Positions 1-8,663 of a stretch of 12,478 bases of DNA are shown one piece after another. A model generated the notes under the pieces. That model was not told where the DNA came from. It saw only the letters and a list, made by a program, of their open reading frames with translations, and made no database searches. The position numbers and the translations under genes are program-made. Every line of letters begins with the position of its first letter. Within the stretch, counting starts at the first letter, position 1. The stretch comes from Thermomucor indicae-seudaticae (Eukaryota; Mucoromycota; Mucoromycetes; Mucorales; Lichtheimiaceae). Location: the NCBI GenBank assembly GCA_000787465.1, contig JSYX01000800.1, forward strand, positions 1 through 12,478. The letters run 5' to 3'.

Positions 1-1293
1 CGTAAAACATGTTTCTCATATGCGTAATGTTTAATCGTATGTTAGCGCAAATTCGGCTTGCAGTTGATGTAAAATGTATTTCGAGTGACGCAAATGTTCA
101 ATCAATAAACAGTATATGGGTGAATTCTGGTTGGGATCCAAACCCCACCTCAAGTATCTGCATTCTTTGGCTTTTCTGCGCATGGGTGCTTAAAATGGTC
201 CATTGGAATGCAAAGGAAAAACGGAGTTATTCAGCCATGATCATCAAAGTTAACCTCGCATGCAGTTTTGCTGGCAGCGACTGGAGCTGTAGACTGCATC
301 CGTGGAACACGGCTTTCAGTATGGAAAAGCCACCACCTTCGAAAATCATGCATAGCCAAGTGGAAAGACGCGCTAAATTGGGCCAGACTATTCACCATGC
401 AAGAACAAAGTCAGTTGGAATATATTTAGCTAGTCGTAACGTCGCCAATGCACGCAACTGAAGTTTGAGAGCATTCTGAATGGAATCGTCGGGTTTGGCT
501 ATGATATCTGTTGTTGCCCTCTCGCGGTTGGTACTAATTACAAGTTTATTAACTGAACTTTGCAATGATATAAAAAAGATTTTGCGCAGAGAAAACAAAA
601 TGAATTTACGGAACAGAGATACGATAATTTGCAGCAAAGAGAATTCAGGATATGCGGTCAGTCCATTTGTCATTTTGCTTCAAACAATCATTCGCACTTA
701 CCCGTAAAGCCCACCACAAAAGTGGCGGGCATAGCCACTCCGACGCGGGAGGGCAGCACAAGATAACTCGCTCTGTATGATCAATGTCCTCTACTTTGCA
801 GAGGATCAAAGTCTATCGCCTATTGACATAGTATCACAGTCTGTTCCGTTCCGTCTTAATTAAGTCATTCTCTCCCTTAGAAGACGAATCACATTTCTCG
901 CATATGCTGTCACTTTGGCGCCTTGCAGGACAATCTGCTCTTCCAAATCTCGAACGCTTCGTATGTGGCGGCTGCTTTTCTCCCCAATGACACGCAGCGC
1001 CGTGCATTTCTGTCACGTGTCCAGCATGCATTGAACGTGGGCAGTGGTTGAGCGCCGGGTTACGTAAGAAGCTAGGACATTCGTCTACATTCGCAAGCTT
1101 GAATGAGTTGCTTTCATGCGTCGGACACGCAGCTGGGAAAAGTATAATCGTCCCTGAATGACGGTGTTTACGTTTGTCGTTTTGAATCACCGCGCGCTTC
1201 CCCAGAAAAATTTGAAGGCGAAAATCCTTTCGAAACTTGTACTCCTAGACGATTGCGACTACACGTCGTTTTGGGCGGCTATTTGTCAAGTTC
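1..1293. other. Gene-poor left flank with coding-like fragments
   Basis: No gene could be confirmed here. The plus strand is open for 150 codons from 9 to 461, but the product has no recognisable motif, signal peptide or family resemblance. Three local signals stand out. A minus-strand exon-like segment at 702-772 ends at a good GTAAGT donor. A plus-strand segment at 883-1161 is open apart from one TGA and carries two CxxC pairs. A pyrimidine-rich acceptor-like sequence ends at 880. The last few hundred bases must also hold the promoter of the PPR gene starting at 1294, but no clear TATA element was seen. The region may hold decayed genes or a split gene not resolvable by eye. Confidence 0.4.
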
Positions 1294-3144
1294 ATGTCAA
1301 CGTTGACCGCCAGCCAAATTTCTCGCATGCTATGGCGAAAACAAGGCACGATGCTCTCATGGCTTTTCGACGCTGCCAGTTACTGCGATTCACATTGTCA
1401 GTCCATTTCGACTCTCTGTCGACGTGCCAGAGTCGTACCCAACACCTGTTCTTCCCCGGCTACGCGGCTGCATTCCTTTTCTTCATCAGCTACTTTTCCT
1501 GTCAGATATACTCCTGAGACGGGTATTTGCTGGGCGCGCATTAGTCACCGCCGCGCCGCGCGCGCGTCCAACTATAGGCGCCATTCTAAGTCGCCCAAGC
1601 CAGCCGAACTGCGAGAGTTGATACGGAGGTTAACACAACTCAACATCCACAAAGTCACTTCAGACGATCTCAAGACGATATGGGATCTATTCCAAAACGA
1701 GGCGAAACGGCCCAATTGTCAGTTGCACCAAGTCAGTCCACCTCTGGTAACAATGCTTTATCGGCTGGTCTCCGAAAAGGGTACGATTGATATGATAGAT
1801 ACATTACACCACCAACTCGTAGTAGAACGGGGAATTTCGGCTACGATAGAAGATATGGAATGGGTCATTTTTGCGAACATCAAAGCGAACCGCGTCGAGC
1901 GCGCTCATCAGCTTCTCTCCGATCTGTACGCAGCAGGAAAAACGCCTACAAAGTGGACCTACCGTCACCTCATCAAAGCAGAAGCAAAGCATTTTTACGA
2001 TATCGACCGACGGAAACGGGCAGAAATCTTGCTGAACGAGATGAATCGTCGGGGTCTTTGTCCTGACAGCAACACGTATTTACAGTTTCTCATGGGCCTC
2101 GCTCTTTATTGCCCGGACAAGGACCTCATGATGACTTGGTTCAGACGATTCATGGACTTGGAAGCAGAGCACGGATGGAAACGTACGCAACAGCGTGTTA
2201 AGCTCCTAGTGGAAATGATGGCTAGCCACGGTCATCCGTCCACTTTTGCTGTATTTTCCGACGCACTGGACGATGCTGGCTTGAGCTTTGACGTGGACAC
2301 ATGGAACAAGACGATCCGAGGTTGCCTCTATGCAGGCGATTTCGACGCAGCTGAAGAGCTTCTGGAGAGATTACGGAAAAGAGAGGACACCAAACCAAAC
2401 CTAGAAACTTATCATACCCTCATGCGTGGATACCTTTGTCAATTACCTTTGTCACCTAATCATCGGCCTCGCCGCCAAGTAGTGGATTTAGATGCAGCCA
2501 TTCGTCTCTTTCAACGCATGTGCGATGACGGCCTGTCAGCAAACTTGGCCATCTACGAGTCGTTCTTTACAGCCTATACAAGTTACCAAATGGCAGACGA
2601 CGAACAATTGCGGATAGAAACCTTAAGACGCTTATGGCAAGTGGCATTAAATTCTGTTGTTATTGTTGACCACGACAAGGAGGATAGCGACAAAAATAAC
2701 TTGCTACATGATGACATATTACCATCACTTTTTCAATTTTACATGCGACACGACGTTCTGAACGAAGCGGAACAATTGTATTGGGCTTTACGGCAGCATC
2801 GATACCCTTTAAGCCGGAGGCTGTTGGGAGAAATCAATTCCTTAATTGTCGCATTTGCTAAGCGTCGACATCTCCCGTCAGCTCTGTCGCTCACATATGA
2901 CTTTTTGGCTGCGGGGCATTGGCCAAGTAGGCGTACTGTCCTTGCCGTCATACGGTGCTGCAGTGCTCGGGGAGATCTCGATTCAGCGAAGCAACTGTTG
3001 GATATCATGGAAGAAATACGGTCACAAGACCCGTCATCATCGTCTTACATCAGCCCAGTTTGTTATGAGTTGCTCGCCCGAGAACGAGCGCGCACGGATC
3101 GTGCTGCTGGCGGCAATATCCCGGCCACTCATTGTGATAAATAA
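1294..3144 (+). CDS. PPR-type helical-repeat protein, probably mitochondrial
   Basis: A single uninterrupted reading frame encodes 616 residues. From about residue 186 to 575 the protein is a series of paired amphipathic helices with the pentatricopeptide repeat pattern, such as an N-x-x-I-x-G-x-x-x-x-G-D-x-x-x-A-x-x-L segment at 338-357 and similar units near 186-217, 221-255, 399-428, 480-507 and 546-575. Proteins of this family bind organellar RNA and act in processing, stability or translation of mitochondrial transcripts. Residues 1-70 are rich in Arg and Ser, poor in acidic residues, and end in a Ser run, consistent with a mitochondrial presequence. The start is uncertain: Met12 (1327) and Met20 (1351) are also possible and would leave the presequence intact. 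It is the only gene here without introns. The exact RNA target and orthology (for example to yeast Aep, Pet309 or Rmd9-type factors) cannot be judged from the sequence. Confidence 0.85.
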   Translation: MSTLTASQISRMLWRKQGTMLSWLFDAASYCDSHCQSISTLCRRARVVPNTCSSPATRLHSFSSSATFPVRYTPETGICWARISHRRAARASNYRRHSKSPKPAELRELIRRLTQLNIHKVTSDDLKTIWDLFQNEAKRPNCQLHQVSPPLVTMLYRLVSEKGTIDMIDTLHHQLVVERGISATIEDMEWVIFANIKANRVERAHQLLSDLYAAGKTPTKWTYRHLIKAEAKHFYDIDRRKRAEILLNEMNRRGLCPDSNTYLQFLMGLALYCPDKDLMMTWFRRFMDLEAEHGWKRTQQRVKLLVEMMASHGHPSTFAVFSDALDDAGLSFDVDTWNKTIRGCLYAGDFDAAEELLERLRKREDTKPNLETYHTLMRGYLCQLPLSPNHRPRRQVVDLDAAIRLFQRMCDDGLSANLAIYESFFTAYTSYQMADDEQLRIETLRRLWQVALNSVVIVDHDKEDSDKNNLLHDDILPSLFQFYMRHDVLNEAEQLYWALRQHRYPLSRRLLGEINSLIVAFAKRRHLPSALSLTYDFLAAGHWPSRRTVLAVIRCCSARGDLDSAKQLLDIMEEIRSQDPSSSSYISPVCYELLARERARTDRAAGGNIPATHCDK

Positions 3145-3145
3145 A
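3140..3145 (+). terminator. AATAAA polyadenylation signal overlapping the stop codon
   Basis: The canonical AATAAA hexamer overlaps the TAA stop codon (3142-3144) of the PPR gene and is followed by A/T-rich sequence. If used, the 3' untranslated region would be only some tens of bases. Cleavage could instead depend on other A/T-rich elements downstream, since fungal signals are loose. Confidence 0.4.
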
Positions 3146-3396
3146 ACAAATATTTTGCATGTAAAACTAGTTCGCTGTATTGTTAAGATGTCTTTTTGTT
3201 GCATACTTGTTGGTCTTGCGTTGCTTTTAGTGGGTAAGCTTACAGAAAGTAGACTCCGGTGGACAAGCAGGGCGCAAAAGTGATCATGCAAATGGTCCGA
3301 AACTGGGAAACACTGTCACAAGTGGCTTTCTTTAAAAATTTGACAGCCACCTTTAAAGCCGGCTATTCTTTCCCGTTAGCGTCATACTCAGAACAC
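3145..3396 (+). promoter_or_regulatory. Intergenic promoter region of CBF5 with an RRPE-like A/T element
   Basis: This 252-base spacer separates the PPR stop from the Cbf5 start and must hold the Cbf5 promoter. An AAAAATTT element sits at 3334-3341, about 60 bases before the ATG. It resembles the ribosomal-RNA-processing element (AAAAATTT core) found before many ribosome-biogenesis genes in ascomycete yeasts, which fits the function of Cbf5. No PAC element (GATGAG) was noticed nearby. Whether this fungus uses that motif is an inference. Confidence 0.35.
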
Positions 3397-5135
3397 ATGG
3401 ACGTCGATCCCGTCATTAAACCCACAGCCGAGGGTTCTTCTGTTGACACCTCAAAATGGCCTCTTTTACTCAAGGTAAATACGGTGCCTTAACTTTGGCG
3501 ACTCGACAACTTTTTAAATGGAAATTCGTCTTAGAACTATGATCAATTGAACGTCCGTACCGGTCATTATACTCCTATTCCCAGCGGTTACTCCCCCCTG
3601 AAACGACCCTTGAACGACTACGTTCGCTATGGTGTTATCAATTTGGACAAGGTAAAAGAATGAAATTTGCTAATTGAGAGTAAAGCTGATTTAGCATGGT
3701 CCAACTGACGTTGAATTACTGTCTAGCCAGCTAATCCGTCATCGCACGAAGTTGTTGCTTGGATTCGACGTATCTTGCGTGTTGAAAAGACCGGTCACAG
3801 CGGCACTCTTGACCCTAAAGTCACTGGTTGTTTGATTGTCTGTGTCGACCGTGCTACCCGTCTCGTCAAGTCTCAGCAAAGTGCCGGTAAAGAGTACGTT
3901 TGCGTTCTGCGTCTGCACGATGCTATTGAAAGCGAAAAGAAGCTTCACCAGGTACGACCAGAGTACTGTTTCTTGTTTTCATACAGTAATTTAACCCTTT
4001 CATTTATTAGGCCATTGAAACTCTCACTGGTGCACTTTTCCAACGACCTCCTCTTATCTCGGCCGTGAAACGACAATTGCGTGTTCGTACTATCCACGAA
4101 AGTAAACTGATCGAATATGACAACGATCGTCATCTTGGTGTGTTCTGGGTTAGCTGCGAGGCTGGTACCTATATCCGTACGCTCTGTGTGCATTTGGGTC
4201 TTCTGCTTGGTGTTGGTGGTCACATGCAAGAGCTTCGTCGTGTTCGATCAGGAGCCATGTCTGAAAATGTAAGTTCCAGGCGCCTTGAACTTGAAGGACA
4301 TAGCTTTTAAGTGACGGGGACTTTTTAGGACGATTTGGTGACCATGCACGACATCTTGGATGCTCAGTGGCTGTATGACAATAACCGTGACGAGTCCTAC
4401 CTCCGCCGTGTGATCCGGCCTTTGGAGTCTCTTTTGGTTGGATACAAGCGTATTGTCGTGAAAGACAGTGCCGTTAATGCTCTCTGTTACGGAGCCAAAC
4501 TTATGATTCCTGGTCTTTTACGTTACGAGAGCGGTATTGAAGTTAATGACGAAGTTGTGTTGATGACGACAAAGGGTGAAGCTATCGCTCTTGCGTATGC
4601 ACAAATGACGACAGCGGTTATGGCTACTTGCGATCACGGTGTTGTGGCCAAGGTGAAACGTGTTATCATGGAACGCGATACTTACCCTCGTCGATGGGGT
4701 TTGGGTCCTGTCGCTCTTGCAAAGAAGAAGATGGTGTCTGAAGGAAAACTTGACAAGTACGGCCGAATCACAGAACAGACGCCGGAAATTTGGAAGCAAG
4801 CATATGTCGATTACACCAACGTCAGTGAAGGACCGATGCCCGCTCCAGCCTATAACAAACCTGCCTCGAAGGTTCTGGCAGCTGCGGGAGTCGAGCCGAA
4901 GGTCAGTGCAGCAGTGGTTGCCAAAATGGAAGCATCTGCACCTGTCAAACTTGAGGAATCGACAACGTCTGTTAAAGTCGAGCAGTCGACAACGTCTGTC
5001 AAAGTCGAGCAGACAACCTCTTCCAAACGTCCGGCTGAGGAAGTCGCTGAACCGGCCGAAGTCAAAAAGATAAAGAAGGAGAAGAAGGACAAGAAAGAGA
5101 AGAAAGCGAAGAAGGAGAAGAAGAACAAGGACTGA
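3397..5135 (+). CDS. CBF5: H/ACA snoRNP pseudouridine synthase Cbf5/dyskerin
   Basis: Five exons (3397-3474, 3535-3651, 3727-3951, 4011-4268, 4329-5135) join in frame to give 494 residues; the four introns are 60, 75, 59 and 60 nt. The protein is the catalytic subunit of box H/ACA snoRNPs, isomerising uridine to pseudouridine in rRNA and snRNA in the nucleolus with Nop10, Nhp2 and Gar1. Visible domains are an N-terminal DKCLD-type extension (about 1-65), the TruB-type catalytic domain with the motif [14 protein letters not shown] at 86-99 (catalytic Asp94), the conserved KRQLRVRTI and [14 protein letters not shown] stretches, and a PUA domain (about 267-345) ending in YPRRWGLGP. The tail is Lys-rich (KKEK runs from 472), as in yeast Cbf5, for nuclear or nucleolar targeting. 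The start MDVDPVIKP matches where yeast Cbf5 begins; an in-frame upstream extension to 3259 has no family similarity. Residues 427-456 hold a small tandem repeat described in the findings. Confidence 0.97.
4956..5009 (+). repeat. Tandem 27-bp repeat in the CBF5 tail
   Basis: Two adjacent 27-base units (4956-4982 and 4983-5009) differ at only two positions and encode the nine-residue unit [E/Q]STTSVKVE, followed by the start of a third, degenerate unit. Each unit contains a VKVE core; a VKLE core lies just before. The units lie in the disordered tail after the PUA domain and keep the frame, so copy number can change without breaking the gene. Confidence 0.85.
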
Positions 5136-5391
5136 TTTGCATTTTCCCTTACCCAGCATTGTCATGTTTTGCAACCCACCCGCTTATTAACAACTGTATA
5201 AAAGAACTGTGTACTGCAATAGGTTTGTTCATCTGCTTTAGGACAGAATATGAGATCAAAAAAGATATGGCTACTACTGTATTGCATTGCTTTAATGCTT
5301 GACTGTGATTAATGAAAGGTACAAATTTGGAAGCAAAAGTACAAGTATATAATCGATATAGATGACGGTGATCATACATACAGCGAAAGAG
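5136..5391. other. Convergent intergenic spacer (two 3' ends)
   Basis: CBF5 and the zinc transporter converge on this 256-base A/T-rich spacer, so it holds both 3' untranslated regions. For the minus-strand gene an ATTAAA hexamer (5291-5296) is a plausible polyadenylation signal about 95 bases after its stop. No exact AATAAA was seen for CBF5; TATAAA near 5199 could serve. Nothing else is visible. Confidence 0.45.
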
Positions 5392-6989
5392 TTATGTTGA
5401 AGTGCCGGATGCATTTAATGCGCATGTAGTGGGCCTCCTTGTGTCAGAGGCGTTGTCTTGTTGCTGTGTCAAGGGGCAGCAAGCGTTTTCGACGCAAGAC
5501 TCGTCTACGCATCTTAGGAGACAAGTGGATTCATTGACGCCAACGGCATCATTTTCGGTATTCATGTGTGCTATACTGCTCTCAATGTCTGGTTCAGACA
5601 ATGGTGCCGGAATAGGCGTATCGGGTGGGTCACTTTTGTGGACGAATTCGGGCTGAATAGTAACGGAATGCACGCCATATGTATGCAACAGTTGTCTAAT
5701 ATCCGCGGCGACGTCCATATAATTGACTTTGGGGTGAAGTAGAACATGCACTGAAGCAATGAGTTTGATATCGGATAACTGCCAGATATGAAGCTCATGC
5801 ACGGACAGTACATTATCCAGCTGCAGCAGTAAGCGATTTAGCACACAACAAATCCCTTTCTTTCCTGCTGCTTACGGCCCTGACTTTTTACCTTGAGCAA
5901 GTCTCGGCGGACATCGTCAAACGGAACACTTGCCGGAACACCTTGCAAGAGGATAAACGAAGTCTCCTTGACTTTTTTTTTCGCTGTCAACAAGTATGCG
6001 GTCGGTACCTTAAAAGTCATGTTTTACCTAACGGCACAGCGGATGCAAAAATAATAATGGCTATAATTATACTGCAAAATAACAAACAGAATGAGATTTC
6101 CACTTACGCTAAACATAATTAGACACAAACAAACCTGATGATGGGATCCAAGTAAAATCGCCAAGAAAACGACGTTAACCAGATAAACAAAGCGGTAATG
6201 ATGACTCCAATATTCCCTAACGCGTCGCCCATCACGTGCAAGAAAATCTGACGACGGACAGAAAGTGAGCTCATGTTCCTTACCCGATCCGATATAACCT
6301 ACCGCTTTCATGTTAAGATGCCCGCCATGGTCACTTGGTTGCTGGGACTTTTCAATGTCATGTGACGCCTGGTGATGATGGTGATGGTGACCATGCTCTA
6401 TATTAGGTTGGGTATCGGATCAGCAAAATACAGGGACGCTAACCCTCCCCAACGCGCTGTGACACACACATACCGTGAAACAAGCAGAGACCGATCAAGT
6501 TGCCTGCCAGACCAGCGCTTCCTATAATAAGGACAAGAAGCGGATTCGTAATGGGCTGTGGTTCGACAAATCGCTGAATGGCCTCAATCACAATCATGAC
6601 GCATAACGCGAGCAAGAACGCCGCGTTCACAAGGGCACCCAGGATTTCTGCCCGTTGCCATCCATACGAATACTTTGGATTCCATTGATTATTGGTAGCA
6701 ACCTGGTGACCCGCATCAGCCAAATCAGTTTTCGTCATTATCTATATCAGATAGACGTACGCGAATAGCCCACAAGGCGATGGCCAGACTGAGCATATCG
6801 TTCAACATATGGAACGAATCTGCAACCTGAGACAACCAAAAGAATGTTAAATAGAGAGAGGGAGAGATAAGTTCCCGTTCTTACCAGTGCAAGTGAATTG
6901 ACATAGTATCCAATGATGATCTCGGCCAAAAAGAAGCCACCGTTAATGCCTAGCATAATCCATATCCGGATCTGACGGTCTATCCTCAT
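5392..6989 (-). CDS. Zinc transporter, cation diffusion facilitator family (Zrc1/Cot1-like)
   Basis: Eight exons on the minus strand (6989-6885, 6826-6761, 6702-6474, 6397-6303, 6247-6135, 6071-6028, 5983-5892, 5820-5392) join to 390 residues; introns are 58, 58, 76, 55, 63, 44 and 71 nt. It is a six-helix CDF antiporter, expected to load Zn2+ into the vacuole or secretory compartment in exchange for protons. The zinc site is intact: HxxxD in helix 2 (His41, Asp45) and HxxxD in helix 5 (His169, Asp173); this His/Asp set marks zinc rather than manganese CDFs. Other hallmarks are YSYGWQRAEILGALVN (68-83), a His-rich cytoplasmic loop (HEHGHHHHHH, 133-142), and the C-terminal domain with SVHELHIWQLSD (254-265). 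The tail has six Cys (348-381), including a CC pair. The loop is much shorter than in yeast Zrc1. Zrc1 versus Cot1/Zhf1 orthology cannot be decided. The 44-nt sixth intron is the weakest junction. Confidence 0.93.
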
Positions 6990-7160
6990 TATATGAATCG
7001 TGTAAACAGAGAGAGTGAAAACAACTGATTGTGTATTGGGAGAAAGAAAAGGGGAAGAGAGGGGGTTGGGCGGGATGAACAACAAAAGAAACGGAGGAGA
7101 TCAAGACAAAGGGAGGCTAATATATGTATAGGCCGATATTCTAAGGCCTTTTAAATAGAT
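6990..7160 (-). promoter_or_regulatory. Core promoter and 5' leader of the zinc transporter
   Basis: Read on the minus strand, the bases from about 7118 to 7010 before the ATG are strongly pyrimidine-rich (long C/T runs), typical of fungal transcription-start regions. Upstream lies a TATA-like TATTTAAA (forward 7150-7157), about 160 bases from the start codon, next to an AAGGCCTT palindrome (7143-7150). No match to the yeast Zap1 zinc-responsive element was found. Confidence 0.3.
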
Positions 7161-7920
7161 CGCGGTGCACTTTGCAATTGGGTGGCATCTCGTGAGGCTG
7201 TGGTGGCTTCTCTCTTTACATGCTGGAAGAAAATTTATGGGTTATGCATATGAAGAATCAAGGGGCGCGCGGAGTGCGGGCCCTCAAGTTTTAAGCCAAA
7301 GCTGACAGCCAAACGAATAGACTTGAATTGGGAAATTGATCCTTTCTCGTGATACTCCTGTCAATATGCATATGGATATGTACAATCAATCACGAAAATG
7401 TCCTGTTTAGACGTAAGTATACATACCCACGATGTTCCTTCGAATACCGAAATCCGGAAAATGCGTACTCTTTTTTCTTGGCGTCAAGTGGCGACAATCA
7501 AAACATGCACAAACAAATGATAAAGAAGTAAAGCATATGGAAAACGATTCATGTACATACAATGAGGAAACTGCACAGACCTCCAGATGGGACTTTGTCA
7601 TCTATTCTAGCAGAAGAAACGCAACTAGTGTATGCCGTTCGGCTCGAGAAACTTGATCGCGAAAAATGATGTGATTATACATCGTCCAACACAAAGAACC
7701 GAGTTGCTTCATTCATACCGAGTGGATCATGTCCACAAATGAATGAAACCTCGATTTCTTGAAGTAATACAAACCGTGTCGTTGTGTTTGACATCTTTTA
7801 TAAGGACCTAATAATGTTAATAACCACCAACATGACAAGTCTGTTGAAGCTGCTCTTTGATCACGTAAAAGCCTTTGCATGAATGATCTACAACGCAGCA
7901 TTCAGTTTTCGCATTATGAA

Positions 7921-7957
7921 AGCCTGACAAGGTTCCGGATTTTTTTTTTGTTAGGCT
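7921..7957. repeat. Short inverted repeat (hairpin) with T10 in the loop
   Basis: AGCCTGACA (7921-7929) can pair with TGTTAGGCT (7949-7957): nine pairs including one G-U. The 19-nt loop contains GGTTCCGG and a run of ten T. It lies in intergenic DNA and has no assigned role. Confidence 0.5.
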
Positions 7958-7992
7958 GGAGTAAAGCCGCCCAGGAGAAAAAGGTTCCGGAT
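7929..7992. repeat. 12-bp direct repeat AAGGTTCCGGAT
   Basis: AAGGTTCCGGAT occurs at 7929-7940 and again at 7981-7992, 52 bases apart start to start. The first copy overlaps the loop of the hairpin at 7921-7957. The repeat may be a protein-binding site pair or chance. Confidence 0.5.
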
Positions 7993-8663
7993 GCCGCATT
8001 GATGTCGCCGAAATGCGTTTAGGTGACACAATTTACCATGACAGTAAACGCTTCTTCATTGGATATAAATTCATGGAGGATCAGCGGCGCGATGGTACTG
8101 TAGCGGCATTTTCGTCGTCTTATGCTTCGACGTACATGACAAGGTTTATCTTCGGCTGACTATTACCCTTTTCTGTAGAGGGCGTCGATATAAAAGAGAG
8201 AAATGAACATCTATATAACGTCCAGGAGACAGTGTTCTGTCTGCATAAGGGGTGGTCGAAACGGTCAAATCCTGGTATAAGACTGGGCGATTGTGTTTGC
8301 AAAAGCGAGACTTGTTTGTGATGCACGCAGAGTTGTCACGAAGGTTAACGCCATTTTTACAGTGTATACGCTTGTGAATAGATCGAGCGCCCACTGTAAT
8401 CATCGCTCAACGAACCAAAAAGTCATCGTACTAATAACTTGACGAGCCATCGCAATACGGTTTTGATGCGACCGTCGCATGGACACATACATGACCCTTA
8501 CACCTCATGATGCCAATGACAATAAAGCATGTTGCACAGAACGTCAGGAAAGTCGGGCTGCGAACAATTTACATCTGATAAGCCTGCTTAAAACACTTCT
8601 CGTTCCGCGCGCTTCTGCTCTGTCTCTATTTCCTTTATACAACAAAACTTTTTCAACTGCAAA

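Larger units (their letters stand above)
7161..8663. other. Divergent intergenic region without a supported gene
   Basis: About 1.5 kb lies between the divergently transcribed zinc transporter and the flavoprotein gene. Open frames up to 86 codons exist on both strands, but none shows family motifs or a convincing chain of splice-joined exons. Visible structures are a hairpin with a T10 run (7921-7957), a 12-bp direct repeat (7929-7940 and 7981-7992), and a pyrimidine-rich stretch near 8613-8650 that probably marks the transcription start of the downstream gene. No tRNA or other RNA gene was recognised. Confidence 0.4.

Noticed and set aside
9..461. Plus-strand open frame of 150 codons at the left end
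   Set aside because: The product shows no domain, signal peptide or known family. The minus strand over the same bases also has sizeable open stretches, so openness alone is not strong evidence. No splice-joined continuation was found.
1546..1568. GCGC-rich alternating tract as a possible Z-DNA or regulatory element
   Set aside because: It lies inside the PPR coding frame and is explained by an Arg/Ala-rich segment of the presequence region.
3475..4328. Possible snoRNA genes in CBF5 introns
   Set aside because: Snorna hosting is common in such genes, but these introns are 59-75 nt, too short for an H/ACA RNA, and no paired C/D boxes were seen.
4518..5174. Minus-strand open frame of 218 codons, Leu-rich at its start
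   Set aside because: It is antisense to the last CBF5 exon; the Leu run is the complement of the Lys codons in the Cbf5 tail.
7143..7150. AAGGCCTT as a zinc-responsive element before the zinc transporter
   Set aside because: The yeast Zap1 element is ACCTTNAAGGT, with the half-sites in the opposite order. The match is only superficial.
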